From Gemmatimonadetes bacterium 13_2_20CM_2_65_7 (GTDB lineage: Bacteria; Gemmatimonadota; Gemmatimonadetes; Gemmatimonadales; GWC2-71-9): a DNA stretch of 64,000 nucleotides. Each line of letters opens with the position of its first letter. Position 1 is the stretch's first letter. Below, one piece after another: positions 1 to 9,008 of this stretch. The position numbers were made by a program, and so were the translations under genes. Below the pieces are notes generated by a model, which saw only the letters and a program-made list of their open reading frames with translations, was not told the origin of the DNA and did not search any database. The stretch is taken from assembly GCA_001915025.1 (NCBI GenBank), contig MNDR01000092.1:1-64000 (forward strand), written 5' to 3'.

Positions 1-54
1 CCCGCGGATGCGGATGCCGTTCGGGTTACCCCGTCACGCAACGCGGGTTCGCGT

Positions 55-1185
55 TCAGGGGATCGCGGGAATCGCGGTCGAATACGCGGCGTTGATGGCT
101 TCGCGCAACTTCTGCGCGATGAGCTTTTGCGAGGCTGCGCTCGGGTGCACGCCGTCGCATGAGAAGGCCGTCCCGAACGGATTGGCGCTACAGGGCTGTC
201 CGAGGCGCGGGAAAGGCCGCACGGCCGTCGGGACAGTGCGCAGCGAGTCGAGGGTCGGATTCGGATCGAGGTACTCCCATTGATGGGCGGTCGCCTGGGC
301 CGCGATGTGGGCGTTGTACGCCAGGAACGCGCCGACGAGCCGGCGCAGCTCCGGCGGAGTTACGATGGCGACCACGCTGTCGGAGCAATCGAGGTTGCGT
401 GGCTGATTGTTCGGCGGCGACGCTGCGACGAGCAGCGCGGCACCGTAGGGGAACGGCACGAGCACCGTGTCACCGCGAGCGCCGGGAATGCCCGTCGCCG
501 CTGGCGCGCAGTTCGAACTCACCGTGAACAGCGTGGGGAAGGTATCGGGCAGCGCCAACTTGTTCTTGATCGCCCAGTATGTCGCGCCCGCACTGAAGAA
601 AGGCAGGTCGGTAACGTTCCCGACGCCGATCAGTACCGCACCCTTCGGTTTCGCGGCCGCCACGAAGCTCGTCATGCTGTCGTAGCGACTCTGAAACACC
701 GCGACCGGTGTGATTTTGCTGCTGTCGCCGGGATTGGTGGAGCTGGTGGCCGCGCCGAGCACGTCGTTGTTGCCGATCCAGACCGAAACGAACGTCGGTT
801 GCGCTTTCGCCATCATTTGTGCCTGAGTCAGCCCGCCGAGGAAAAACTGTGTCAGCGCGTTCGGATTGGCGGCCGTGTCGACGTTCTTATAAATGTCGAG
901 GACTTCAGCGCTGGGCACCGCGGTGTTGCTGATGTACGGCGGCGGTATGGACGGAATCGCGCGCAGATAGCACGAGCTGTCCGTACTCGCCGGAAACCCA
1001 GGCGGTGTCAGACGGGTGCGCGTGAACACGTTGGTGTATGGCGGCATCGAGACGTAGCGGGCGAACAACGGATCGACCGGCGTATCCGCAAACGGCCGGT
1101 TCAGCTCATCGTTATGGCAGGCCGCGACGAGGAGCAGACCGAGGAGGGCGGCAGAGGATCGCTTAGTCCAAAGCATGAGTCGCAT
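55..1185 (-). CDS. SGNH/GDSL-like hydrolase lipoprotein, apparently lacking the N-terminal catalytic-Ser block
   Basis: ORF with lipoprotein signal (LLLVAACHN), GNND block III-like motif and DGVHPS block V motif; no N-terminal GDS/GNS motif. Confidence 0.75.
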   Translation of the reverse strand: MRLMLWTKRSSAALLGLLLVAACHNDELNRPFADTPVDPLFARYVSMPPYTNVFTRTRLTPPGFPASTDSSCYLRAIPSIPPPYISNTAVPSAEVLDIYKNVDTAANPNALTQFFLGGLTQAQMMAKAQPTFVSVWIGNNDVLGAATSSTNPGDSSKITPVAVFQSRYDSMTSFVAAAKPKGAVLIGVGNVTDLPFFSAGATYWAIKNKLALPDTFPTLFTVSSNCAPAATGIPGARGDTVLVPFPYGAALLVAASPPNNQPRNLDCSDSVVAIVTPPELRRLVGAFLAYNAHIAAQATAHQWEYLDPNPTLDSLRTVPTAVRPFPRLGQPCSANPFGTAFSCDGVHPSAASQKLIAQKLREAINAAYSTAIPAIP

Positions 1186-1188
1186 TCC

Positions 1189-2601
1189 TCAGAAGGTGTA
1201 AGCCAGCCCGATCCCGAACAGATGGGCGGAGAACTGGTAGAGACCGGTGTTTCCCGCGGCGAGGTTCACCGTGCCGCGCCGGTCACTCTGTTTGATGTAC
1301 TGGTACGCGAGGTCCCCGTGCAGCTTGGGCGTGAGCACCAGCCCGGCGCCGATTGTGAACTCGTTGCGCGGTCCCTCGGGCAGCAGCGGCGTGACGAACG
1401 TCGTCGGCGAAGCGCCGGTGTGATAGAGATAGCCGCCCCGGATCTCCACTTTCGGCGAATACTGGTACTCCGTGCCGAGCCGGAATCCATGCGTGTCTTT
1501 GTTGGCAGGATGGAGCGTCAAATCGGGCGTCGCGGTATTCTGGAAATCGATCACGACGGTGTTGAACCATCCCCACACGACGTACTGGTAGTCCGCCATC
1601 ACTGTCCAGTTGTCCTGCATCTTGTACGCGAATCCGATCGAGCCTTGTGGTGGCATGATGATCGAGGTGGAGACGGCGCCATTCGAGAGCGGGCCACCGG
1701 CGCCGAACTCCGGGGCGAGCAACGCGTCGACCGGTGTACCGGCCGGCACACATGCTGGACACGTGCCGATGGTGGCAGGCACGAACAGATGCGTCGATTC
1801 GGGGACGAATGTGGCTGTGCCGCTGTACTTGATGGTTTTCCGCGTGAGCCAATGCCCGCCGATACTCAGGCGATCGCTGACTTTGAAGATGCCGCCGAAA
1901 TTGACCGCGAACCCACTACCGGTGGCATGCAGGTTCGCGTCCGCGAAGTCGGTGCCCGTTGGAACGCCGAGCATCCCGAAGGTGGTCCCGGCTGGCAGCC
2001 CCGGCGGCGGGAAGAGCGCGGCGAGGGCGGGCGGCACCAGCTGTGACGACAGATCGGCGCGCTGGCGCAGCGTGAGGCGGCTCGTGATGTATGCGACCCC
2101 GACGCCGACCTTCAAGCGCGGGCTGATCTCGTACCCCACGGTCGGTTGGATGTAGATCGACCGCACGTCGGTGTTGTAGCCGAGGAAGCGGCCGGAAAAG
2201 CTATTGGGATCCCACTTGGTTTCGAGACCGTACGGGGCGTACAACCCGATGCCAGCCGTGAACTTGGGATTGATCTGATGGGTGATGTAGACGTTGGGGA
2301 CGGGGATCACGGGGTTCTTGAGATCGCTGCGAGTGCCAAGGAAGTCGTCGGTGAACCCGCCGTGTGCCGCGATGAGCGTCGTGCCCACGCTCAAGTGGTT
2401 GCCGCTTATTCCGGCGAGCCCGGCTGGATTGAAGAAGATGGCCGAGCCGTCCGCACACGGTCGTGCCGCGGCGACGCCGGCGCGCCCCATGGTACAGGTA
2501 TTCTGCTCGTACACGCCAAACCCCTGCGCGAGCAGCGGGGCGGGGGGGGCGGAGACGAGCGAAGGGGCTCCGGCGAGCAGCAACAACGCAAACCGCCGCA
2601 T
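1189..2601 (-). CDS. OmpP1/FadL-family outer membrane transport protein
   Basis: MRRFALLLLAGAP signal peptide followed by GFGVYEQNTCTMGRAGVAAARPCADGSAIFFNPAGLAG, typical FadL N-terminus; start trimmed from the ORF start to the signal peptide ATG. Confidence 0.88.
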   Translation of the reverse strand: MRRFALLLLAGAPSLVSAPPAPLLAQGFGVYEQNTCTMGRAGVAAARPCADGSAIFFNPAGLAGISGNHLSVGTTLIAAHGGFTDDFLGTRSDLKNPVIPVPNVYITHQINPKFTAGIGLYAPYGLETKWDPNSFSGRFLGYNTDVRSIYIQPTVGYEISPRLKVGVGVAYITSRLTLRQRADLSSQLVPPALAALFPPPGLPAGTTFGMLGVPTGTDFADANLHATGSGFAVNFGGIFKVSDRLSIGGHWLTRKTIKYSGTATFVPESTHLFVPATIGTCPACVPAGTPVDALLAPEFGAGGPLSNGAVSTSIIMPPQGSIGFAYKMQDNWTVMADYQYVVWGWFNTVVIDFQNTATPDLTLHPANKDTHGFRLGTEYQYSPKVEIRGGYLYHTGASPTTFVTPLLPEGPRNEFTIGAGLVLTPKLHGDLAYQYIKQSDRRGTVNLAAGNTGLYQFSAHLFGIGLAYTF

Positions 2602-2686
2602 AACGTGTTCTCCGCGAGGGCGAATTGAGGTAGATGGTGAATCCGGCCGCGATACGGTAGCATTGCCTCGAATCATTGTCAAACCC

Positions 2687-3841
2687 ATGTCACGTCCGGC
2701 GATAGACTTTTTTCGCGACGCGTTCGGCGAACCGCCGCGCGCGGTCGCGTCGGCACCGGGTCGCGTTAACCTGATCGGTGAGCACACCGACTACAACGGT
2801 GGACCGGTGCTGCCAATCGCGATCGCCGAGCGCACCACGGTGGCCGTCGGTCCCGGACCGGTCAACGCGCCCGGTGTTCTCGAAGCGGTTTCGACGCGCT
2901 ACCACAAAGTCATCCGGGTTCGTTGGCAGGAGGAGCTTCCCAAGGGCTGGGCCGCGTACGTCGCGGGCGTGCTGCGCGAGCTTTGGGCGCTCGAGGCGCT
3001 GCCGAGAATGGACGGGGGGGGCGTGCGTATCGCGGTGACGTCGACCGTTCCGGTCGGCGCCGGGTTGGCGTCATCTGCCGCGCTGTCGGTCGCCGCCGCG
3101 AAGGCACTCGTCACGCTGGCAGGCGCGACGCTGACGCCGCGGCAGGTTGCGGGCGTCGCATTTCGCGCGGAATGCGATCACGTGGGGGTACGCTGCGGCG
3201 TCATGGATCAGACGATCGCCGCGCTCGCGAAACGGGAGCATGCTTTGCTCCTCGAGTGTGCGTCCCTCGAAACGCGCCAAATCCCGTTCCACGCGCGGCT
3301 GTTTCTGGTTGACAGCGGCGTGCGCCACAACCTCTCGGCCGGTCGGTTGAACGAGCGGCGCGCCGAGTGTGAAGCGGCCGTGAAGCGGCTCAAGGTCGAG
3401 CTCCCCGAGCTGGTCTGGCTGGCAAGCTGGCCGGCCCAGTGGCTGTTGCGGCTCAAGCGCGCGCTGCGCGAACCGTTGCGCTCGCGCGCCGTGCATGTCG
3501 TGGGGGAGACCGCGCGCACGCGCCTCGCCGCGCAGTTGCTCGAGCGTGGCAGGCTCAAACAGTTCGGTGCGCTGTTGTATGAATCGCACGAATCGTGTCG
3601 TCGCTTGTACGACTGCAGCGCGCCGGAGCTCGACACGATCGTCGCCGCGGCGAAGCGGGCTGGAGCGCTAGGAGCGCGGCTGACCGGGGCGGGGTGGGGC
3701 GGTGCAGCGATCGTGCTAGTGAGTAAGACCGACAAGAAGACCATTCCCGCGATTCAGCGCGCGTTCCAGCGGTCCTACGGCAGGACGCCACCGGTCATGG
3801 AGGTCGCCGCATCGGCGGGGACGCATACCGAGCGGCTATAA
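2687..3841 (+). CDS. galK: Galactokinase (GHMP kinase)
   Basis: APGRVNLIGEHTDYNGGPVLP signature and VPVGAGLASSAALSVA GHMP motif; ATG at 2687. Confidence 0.93.
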   Translation: MSRPAIDFFRDAFGEPPRAVASAPGRVNLIGEHTDYNGGPVLPIAIAERTTVAVGPGPVNAPGVLEAVSTRYHKVIRVRWQEELPKGWAAYVAGVLRELWALEALPRMDGGGVRIAVTSTVPVGAGLASSAALSVAAAKALVTLAGATLTPRQVAGVAFRAECDHVGVRCGVMDQTIAALAKREHALLLECASLETRQIPFHARLFLVDSGVRHNLSAGRLNERRAECEAAVKRLKVELPELVWLASWPAQWLLRLKRALREPLRSRAVHVVGETARTRLAAQLLERGRLKQFGALLYESHESCRRLYDCSAPELDTIVAAAKRAGALGARLTGAGWGGAAIVLVSKTDKKTIPAIQRAFQRSYGRTPPVMEVAASAGTHTERL

Positions 3842-3851
3842 TTGATCGTTG

Positions 3852-3935
3852 GCCCGGGTGGCGAAATTGGTAAACGCAAGGGACTTAAAATCCCTTGGGG
3901 GCGACCCCTTGCAGGTTCGAGTCCTGCCCCGGGCA
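3852..3935 (+). tRNA. tRNA-Leu (anticodon TAA)
   Basis: Acceptor GCCCGGG/CCCGGGC pairs, TTCGAGTCC T-loop, anticodon stem AGGGA/TCCCT with loop CTTAAAA, long variable arm. Confidence 0.95.
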
Positions 3936-4001
3936 CTCGCCACGCTTGCTGTAGCGCCCCTCCGAACACACCTTAGGGACTTCCCTACACAGGGACATCC
4001 G

Positions 4002-4376
4002 GTGCGGTCACGACCCTTGGTCGCCGGATTGACGGCGGGCTTGCTGGGCAGTCTGGTACTGGTGGGCTGTGCGTTAACAGATGTCTTCGATCGGCCAGGT
4101 CCGGCCGCGGACATCATTTTCGTCTTTTCCGATAGCCTCCTGACCGTGGGCGACACCGTCCCCTTCGTCGTGGTCGTGCGCACCGCCGCCGGCGACCTCG
4201 CGAATCCCCACCTCCGTGTTACCTCTCTCAACCCTGCGCTTCTTCAGGTGAACACTCGAGGAGATACGTTGATGGCCCTCGGCCAGGGGCGCGCACTGCT
4301 CGACGTGCAACTCGTCAGCTCCGTTATTACGGGCGCGGCGCCCGATACGGTGACCCCTATCCGCGTGCGACCCTAG
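4002..4376 (+). CDS. Hypothetical lipoprotein with Ig-like (BIG2-like) domain
   Basis: GTG start, LVLVGCALT lipobox, short beta-rich domain; stop overlaps the next GTG (TAGTG). Confidence 0.6.
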   Translation: MRSRPLVAGLTAGLLGSLVLVGCALTDVFDRPGPAADIIFVFSDSLLTVGDTVPFVVVVRTAAGDLANPHLRVTSLNPALLQVNTRGDTLMALGQGRALLDVQLVSSVITGAAPDTVTPIRVRP

Positions 4377-5908
4377 TGCCCGAAACCGTGAAATGCTTCG
4401 GTTGCGGCGGCCTGGTGCCGGAATCGTCGCGGTTCTGCGGCCATTGCGGGCGCCTGGTGGTCGACCCCAATACCAGCACCGTCGTGGATCACGTTGCCGA
4501 TGACACGTTGCTCGAGCGTCTTCGGCGTGTGCTGGCCGGCGACTTCGAGGTCGAGCGGGAGCTCGCGCGGGGCGGCATGGGCATCGTCTTCCGGGCTGTT
4601 GACGAGCAGGCGAAGCGTCCCGTCGCCCTCAAAGTGTTGTCACCCGAGCTTGGTCTGACGGCGCGCGCCGCTGAGCGCTTCAAGCGGGAAGGTCGCATGG
4701 TCGCCGAGCTCGAGCATCCGAACATCGTGCCCGTGTATCGGGTGGGGCAGATCGGCGGGATCTTGTTCATGGCCATGAAGTTCGTCGAAGGCCGGTCCCT
4801 CGACCAGATCCTGGATGCGCAGGGCCCACTGCCGGTGTCGGCGATCGTGGTCGTCCTGCAGGCCGCCGCCCGGGCCCTCTTCTTCGCTCACGAGCGGGGC
4901 ATCGTCCATCGCGACGTGAAGGCGGCGAACATCTTGCTCGATCGCGACGGGCACGTGATGGTCTCGGATTTCGGCGTCGCGCTGCGTGCGTCCGACATCA
5001 CCCTCACGACCGACGGTGCCGTGATCGGTACGCCCGGCTACATGAGTCCGGAACAATGCGCCGGGCAGCGGGCGACTCCTCAGGGCGACCACTACTCGCT
5101 CGGCATGGTGGCATTCCAGATGCTGACTGGCGCGTTGCCATTTCAGGCCGACACGTTGGCGGGCATCATGCATCACCATTTCTTCACCCCGTTGCCCGAC
5201 GTCCACGTGGCCCGCGACGATGTCCCCCCTGAGCTCGCGCGCATCATCGGGCGACTCACGGCGAAAAAGCCGGCTGACCGGTATCCCACGACCCGCGATC
5301 TCCTGACCGAGCTCGAGTCACTGCCGTTGGAGATGGCGGCGCGTCGCGAGGGCGAACGGCTGCTACGGCGGCTCGCAACAGGCGACGCGGTTGCCGCGGT
5401 CACGACCCGCTCGCTGCCGGCTCTCCCTGATACGCCGACGCTCCAGTTCGACGCGGCGCGGAGACCGCGCGCTCGCCGCTCGACGGCTTGGAAGCAGCGC
5501 GCGTGGGCGGGTACCGCGAGCGCGGTCGTCGTCCTGGGTCTCGCCGGTTGGGTCGTGTTTCGTCCTGAGACCAGCGCGGGAAACGCCTCGCTCGGCGGCG
5601 GTTCGCGCGAGGATTCTGTGCGGGCGCGGGGGTCGGCGGCTGTCCCTGCTCCGGCTCCGGCGCGCCCGCGTCCCCCTGTCACCGGGCTGTTGCGACTGCT
5701 GACTTCGCCGAGCGACGCCGAGATTCTTATCGATGGCCGGGCCCGCGGTACAGGTGCCGTACTCGACTTGCCGCTGACAACCGGGAGTCGCCGCCTGCAG
5801 ATCCGTGCTCGTGGTTACATCACCTTCGACACGACCATCACGATCTCCGCCGATAGCACCATTTCCCTGGGCCGCATCACGCTGCGAGTGCCCGAGCAGA
5901 GGCCGTGA
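4376..5908 (+). CDS. Ser/Thr protein kinase with N-terminal zinc ribbon, TM segment and C-terminal PEGA domain
   Basis: CFGCGGLVPESSRFCGHCG zinc ribbon; HRDVKAANILLDRDG and DFGVAL kinase motifs; C-terminal SPSDAEILIDGRARGTG PEGA-like. Confidence 0.92.
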   Translation: MPETVKCFGCGGLVPESSRFCGHCGRLVVDPNTSTVVDHVADDTLLERLRRVLAGDFEVERELARGGMGIVFRAVDEQAKRPVALKVLSPELGLTARAAERFKREGRMVAELEHPNIVPVYRVGQIGGILFMAMKFVEGRSLDQILDAQGPLPVSAIVVVLQAAARALFFAHERGIVHRDVKAANILLDRDGHVMVSDFGVALRASDITLTTDGAVIGTPGYMSPEQCAGQRATPQGDHYSLGMVAFQMLTGALPFQADTLAGIMHHHFFTPLPDVHVARDDVPPELARIIGRLTAKKPADRYPTTRDLLTELESLPLEMAARREGERLLRRLATGDAVAAVTTRSLPALPDTPTLQFDAARRPRARRSTAWKQRAWAGTASAVVVLGLAGWVVFRPETSAGNASLGGGSREDSVRARGSAAVPAPAPARPRPPVTGLLRLLTSPSDAEILIDGRARGTGAVLDLPLTTGSRRLQIRARGYITFDTTITISADSTISLGRITLRVPEQRP

Positions 5909-6960
5909 GACGCCGCGCGGCGGCTCTCGGGCTCGCGCTCTCGCTGGTTGCTCCCACCATCACCGTCGCGCAGGCCGGCACCGCCGAGCTGTTACAGCAG
6001 GCGCGTCAGCTATACGAGCGGCTCGAGATCGAACGCGCGCTCCCCATCCTCCGTCAGGTCGTCTCCCCTGAGTGGCCGCTGGAGGTGACGAACGCGCAGC
6101 GGGTCGAGGCTTATAAGTATCTCGGTGCCGCGCTCGTGCTCAGGGGCAAGCGCGATTCCGCCGTCCTGTATTTCCGTGCGGCGCTCGAGCGCGATGCCTT
6201 CGCCGATCTCGATCCGGCGCAGTTCACGCCGGCGCAAGCGGGCGCGTTTGCCGCGGCGCGCCGGCTGACGTTCTCGGTGGGCGCGCGACCGATTCCGGAA
6301 ACGCGTGTCGATCACCGCACCGGACGATTGACGGTCACCCTGGTGACGATTCATGCTGCCGTGCTGCGTGCGACGCTACGCGCGCTCGGCGACACGGATT
6401 ACGTGGTGCTGTATGACGGGCCCAACGATGGCGCGCGCGAGATCGGATGGAACGGGTTGGGGCCGGACGGCCGGCTGGCGCCTGCGGGGCGCTACGACTT
6501 GTCGTTGGTCGCCCGCAGCCAGATCACCGCACAGGCGGATTCTCTGCACATGTATCTGGATCTGCGCCACGACGTCGAGCCGTTCGAGGACACGCTGCCG
6601 GCGCTGAGCGACCGGGACCTTCTCCCGGAACGACACCCGGAGTCCACTGCCGGGAAGGACCTCCTCAAGGGGTTGGGCGTCGCGGTCGGCGCCCTTGCGG
6701 TCGGAGGCCTGGTCGCGAGCGACCGGCTCGGGACGGGGCGGGAGGGTCGGATCATGGCTGGTACGGCCATCGTCGGCGGAATCGTTGCGTTCTATTACCG
6801 CCGCACACACCGCGAGATTCCGCGGAATGTCGCGCTCAACGAAAACCGCCGCGTCGCGCGTGACACCGCCAACGGCGCGATCCGGCGCCGCAATGCGGAC
6901 CGTGTCGCCCGCACGATACTGCTGATCACACCGGCGAGCGCGCCGGCGGTACGGCCCTGA
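5905..6960 (+). CDS. Secreted/membrane protein with TPR-like N-terminal region
   Basis: Signal peptide, helical TPR-like repeats, FlgD-like segment (DGPNDGAREIGWNGLGPDGRLAPAGRYDLSL), TM segment; overlaps the kinase stop. Confidence 0.65.
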   Translation: MRRRAAALGLALSLVAPTITVAQAGTAELLQQARQLYERLEIERALPILRQVVSPEWPLEVTNAQRVEAYKYLGAALVLRGKRDSAVLYFRAALERDAFADLDPAQFTPAQAGAFAAARRLTFSVGARPIPETRVDHRTGRLTVTLVTIHAAVLRATLRALGDTDYVVLYDGPNDGAREIGWNGLGPDGRLAPAGRYDLSLVARSQITAQADSLHMYLDLRHDVEPFEDTLPALSDRDLLPERHPESTAGKDLLKGLGVAVGALAVGGLVASDRLGTGREGRIMAGTAIVGGIVAFYYRRTHREIPRNVALNENRRVARDTANGAIRRRNADRVARTILLITPASAPAVRP

Positions 6961-7607
6961 GCGCGTCCGCGCGTCTGGTGGTCGCCGTATGCTTGGTGCC
7001 GGCGCTCGCCGGGGCGCAGAGTGTGGAGCTCAGCGGCGTCGTAACCCTCGCGCATGGCGATCACCGCGTTGACGCCGGTCTCGGCGTGGAGCGCGCGACA
7101 GGACTGCTCGTGGGCGGGGCGACGCGTCTGCGACGCCGTGGCATCGCGCTCACGATTTCCGGCGAAACCGGACATCTCACCGCCGTGCGGGGCAGTGGTG
7201 GCATCGATCGGGATGTCTCGCAGCTCGGCGCAGTCGCAGAGTTCACGCCGCTCCCATGGCTCGTGCTCGAGAGCGGTGTCACGCTGCGCAGCTTTGGCAC
7301 GGTGGTGGCACGGCAGCGTTGGACGCTCGTCCGCGCTGGTGCCGAGGCTCGGGTCCCACTCAGCGGCGACACCTTCTGGGCCCTGGGCCATGCCCACCTG
7401 CTGCCACTCGTCTCTGTCAACGGATTACCCAACGCCGCGACGGCGTTCGATGCCGGGACGGGACTAGCTTATCGGCGCGGCCGACTCCTCTTCGACCTCA
7501 CGTACACGCTGGAGCGCTGTGATTTCCCCTCGCAAGGGAGCACGCGGCGCAGCGAGCAGCTCGGGACGCTCGCGCTCCGCGGCGGTGCGGAGCTGCGACT
7601 GCACTAA
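6957..7607 (+). CDS. Hypothetical exported, probable outer-membrane beta-strand-rich protein
   Basis: ORF in operon with the preceding gene; CTG at 6957 (CTGA overlap) restores a plausible signal peptide LSASARLVVAVCLVPALAGAQS; alternative GTG at 6978. Confidence 0.55.
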   Translation: MSASARLVVAVCLVPALAGAQSVELSGVVTLAHGDHRVDAGLGVERATGLLVGGATRLRRRGIALTISGETGHLTAVRGSGGIDRDVSQLGAVAEFTPLPWLVLESGVTLRSFGTVVARQRWTLVRAGAEARVPLSGDTFWALGHAHLLPLVSVNGLPNAATAFDAGTGLAYRRGRLLFDLTYTLERCDFPSQGSTRRSEQLGTLALRGGAELRLH

Positions 7608-7613
7608 ACTCCC

Positions 7614-8510
7614 CTATGGCCGCCAGTGCGGCCAGTGCTCGTACGTCCCCAACATGTGCGTAAGGCGCGTCTGCTGACTGCCGTCCGCGTGCATCACGTA
7701 GATCTCGACATCATGATCTCGAAACGAAGCAAACACGATTTTACTGCCGTCCGGTGACCAAGAGGGCTCGCCATTGCCGCCGGCGTCACTCGTCAGTCGC
7801 ACCGGGCTGCTGCCGTCCGGGTTCATCAGCCAAATCTGAAAAACACCGCCTTCACGATTCGATGCGAACGCGATCCTGCGACCGTCAGCTGACCAAGAGG
7901 GCGTCTCCTCTGTCGCGCTGGTATCACCAATCACAGTCAGCCCGGTCCCATCCCCATTGATCACGTAGATATGTGTGGCGCTCTGACCGTTTGCGCCTCG
8001 GTTGGAAAGAAACACGATACGCCCATCCGGTGACCATGAGGGGCGGTCATCGTAGAAGGCATCAGTGAGCAACGGCGTGATGCCGGTGCCGTCCGCATTC
8101 ATGACATACAGGCGGCTGCTCCCGATGAAGGCGATCTTTGCGCCGTCGGGAGACCACGCTGGCCCCCACTCGCTGTTGGTGCCGAACGTGAGTTGGGTCA
8201 AGTCACTGCCATCGGGATTCATCAGAAACAGGTGTCCGGCGCCGGTACTGTCCCGGCGGCTAAAAATGATCTTCGCACCATCGGGAGACCACGCTGGGTC
8301 CACGTCAATTCCAACGCGGTGCGTCACGTTCACAACATGGCGGCCCAGAGAGTCCATGACATAAATGTCGGGGTCGCGGCCGTAAGGACTGGTGGTCGAG
8401 CCGAAGCTCATGAACACAATCGCTGGAGGCCCACCGGGCCCTGTACCTTCGCTGCACGCAAGGAGAAGAAGGAAAGCGGCGGCACTGAGGACAATCGAGC
8501 GACGGATCAT
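7614..8510 (-). CDS. TolB-like WD40/PD40 beta-propeller lipoprotein
   Basis: Repeated PSWSPDGxxIxFxS motifs; lipobox LLLACSEG. Confidence 0.88.
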   Translation of the reverse strand: MIRRSIVLSAAAFLLLLACSEGTGPGGPPAIVFMSFGSTTSPYGRDPDIYVMDSLGRHVVNVTHRVGIDVDPAWSPDGAKIIFSRRDSTGAGHLFLMNPDGSDLTQLTFGTNSEWGPAWSPDGAKIAFIGSSRLYVMNADGTGITPLLTDAFYDDRPSWSPDGRIVFLSNRGANGQSATHIYVINGDGTGLTVIGDTSATEETPSWSADGRRIAFASNREGGVFQIWLMNPDGSSPVRLTSDAGGNGEPSWSPDGSKIVFASFRDHDVEIYVMHADGSQQTRLTHMLGTYEHWPHWRP

Positions 8511-8662
8511 AGATCACGCTCCGAATGGAAACATGACAGTCACTGCAGATTGCTACACTCGTCGCCTGTCCGGGATCGGTCAAGTCGAGATCCCATGCAA
8601 CCTTTCGTGCAATCCCTGCGTCTTACCTCCTGAAAGTCATCATCAACGTCTCTTGCTGGAGG

Positions 8663-8890
8663 ATGCAGATGCGCGGCTTCACCCTGTTGACAGCGACGAT
8701 CCTGACCTTCGGATATGGCTTCGCCGCCCAAGCCGCCATGAAGGTCGACCGTGCCGCGACGATTCGCCGCGTTGCCGCCACGGTTGAACCCACTACCCCA
8801 ACAGCAGATGCGAACCGTGTCTGGTACGGCGGCATGCTCGCGCCGATCACGGTGGAGGCCAAAGCAGCGCCGGCATGTCCGAAGACGTGA
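8663..8890 (+). CDS. Small exported hypothetical protein
   Basis: GGAGG ribosome-binding site upstream; signal peptide RGFTLLTATILTFGYGFAAQAA. Confidence 0.45.
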   Translation: MQMRGFTLLTATILTFGYGFAAQAAMKVDRAATIRRVAATVEPTTPTADANRVWYGGMLAPITVEAKAAPACPKT

Positions 8891-8921
8891 CTGGCTCAGT
8901 GAAGAAGGAAGGGCCGGTACG

Positions 8922-8964
8922 GACCGCCCGCCGCCGCCCGCCGAGTCACCCCCGGCGGGCGGTC
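8922..8964. repeat. 12-bp perfect inverted repeat (GACCGCCCGCCG / CGGCGGGCGGTC)
   Basis: Arms 8922-8933 and 8953-8964, no T-tract; upstream of the DUF4097-like gene. Confidence 0.7.
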
Positions 8965-9008
8965 GCGCGTCGGGGCGAAACCTGCGAGATTGAGGGTCCG
9001 TAACACCT

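Noticed and set aside
280-2046. 588-aa plus-strand ORF
   Set aside because: Antisense to the FadL-like and SGNH genes; Arg-rich composition typical of high-GC shadow ORFs.
3849-4001. N-terminal part of ORF 3849..4376
   Set aside because: Overlaps tRNA-Leu; the real lipoprotein likely begins at GTG 4002.
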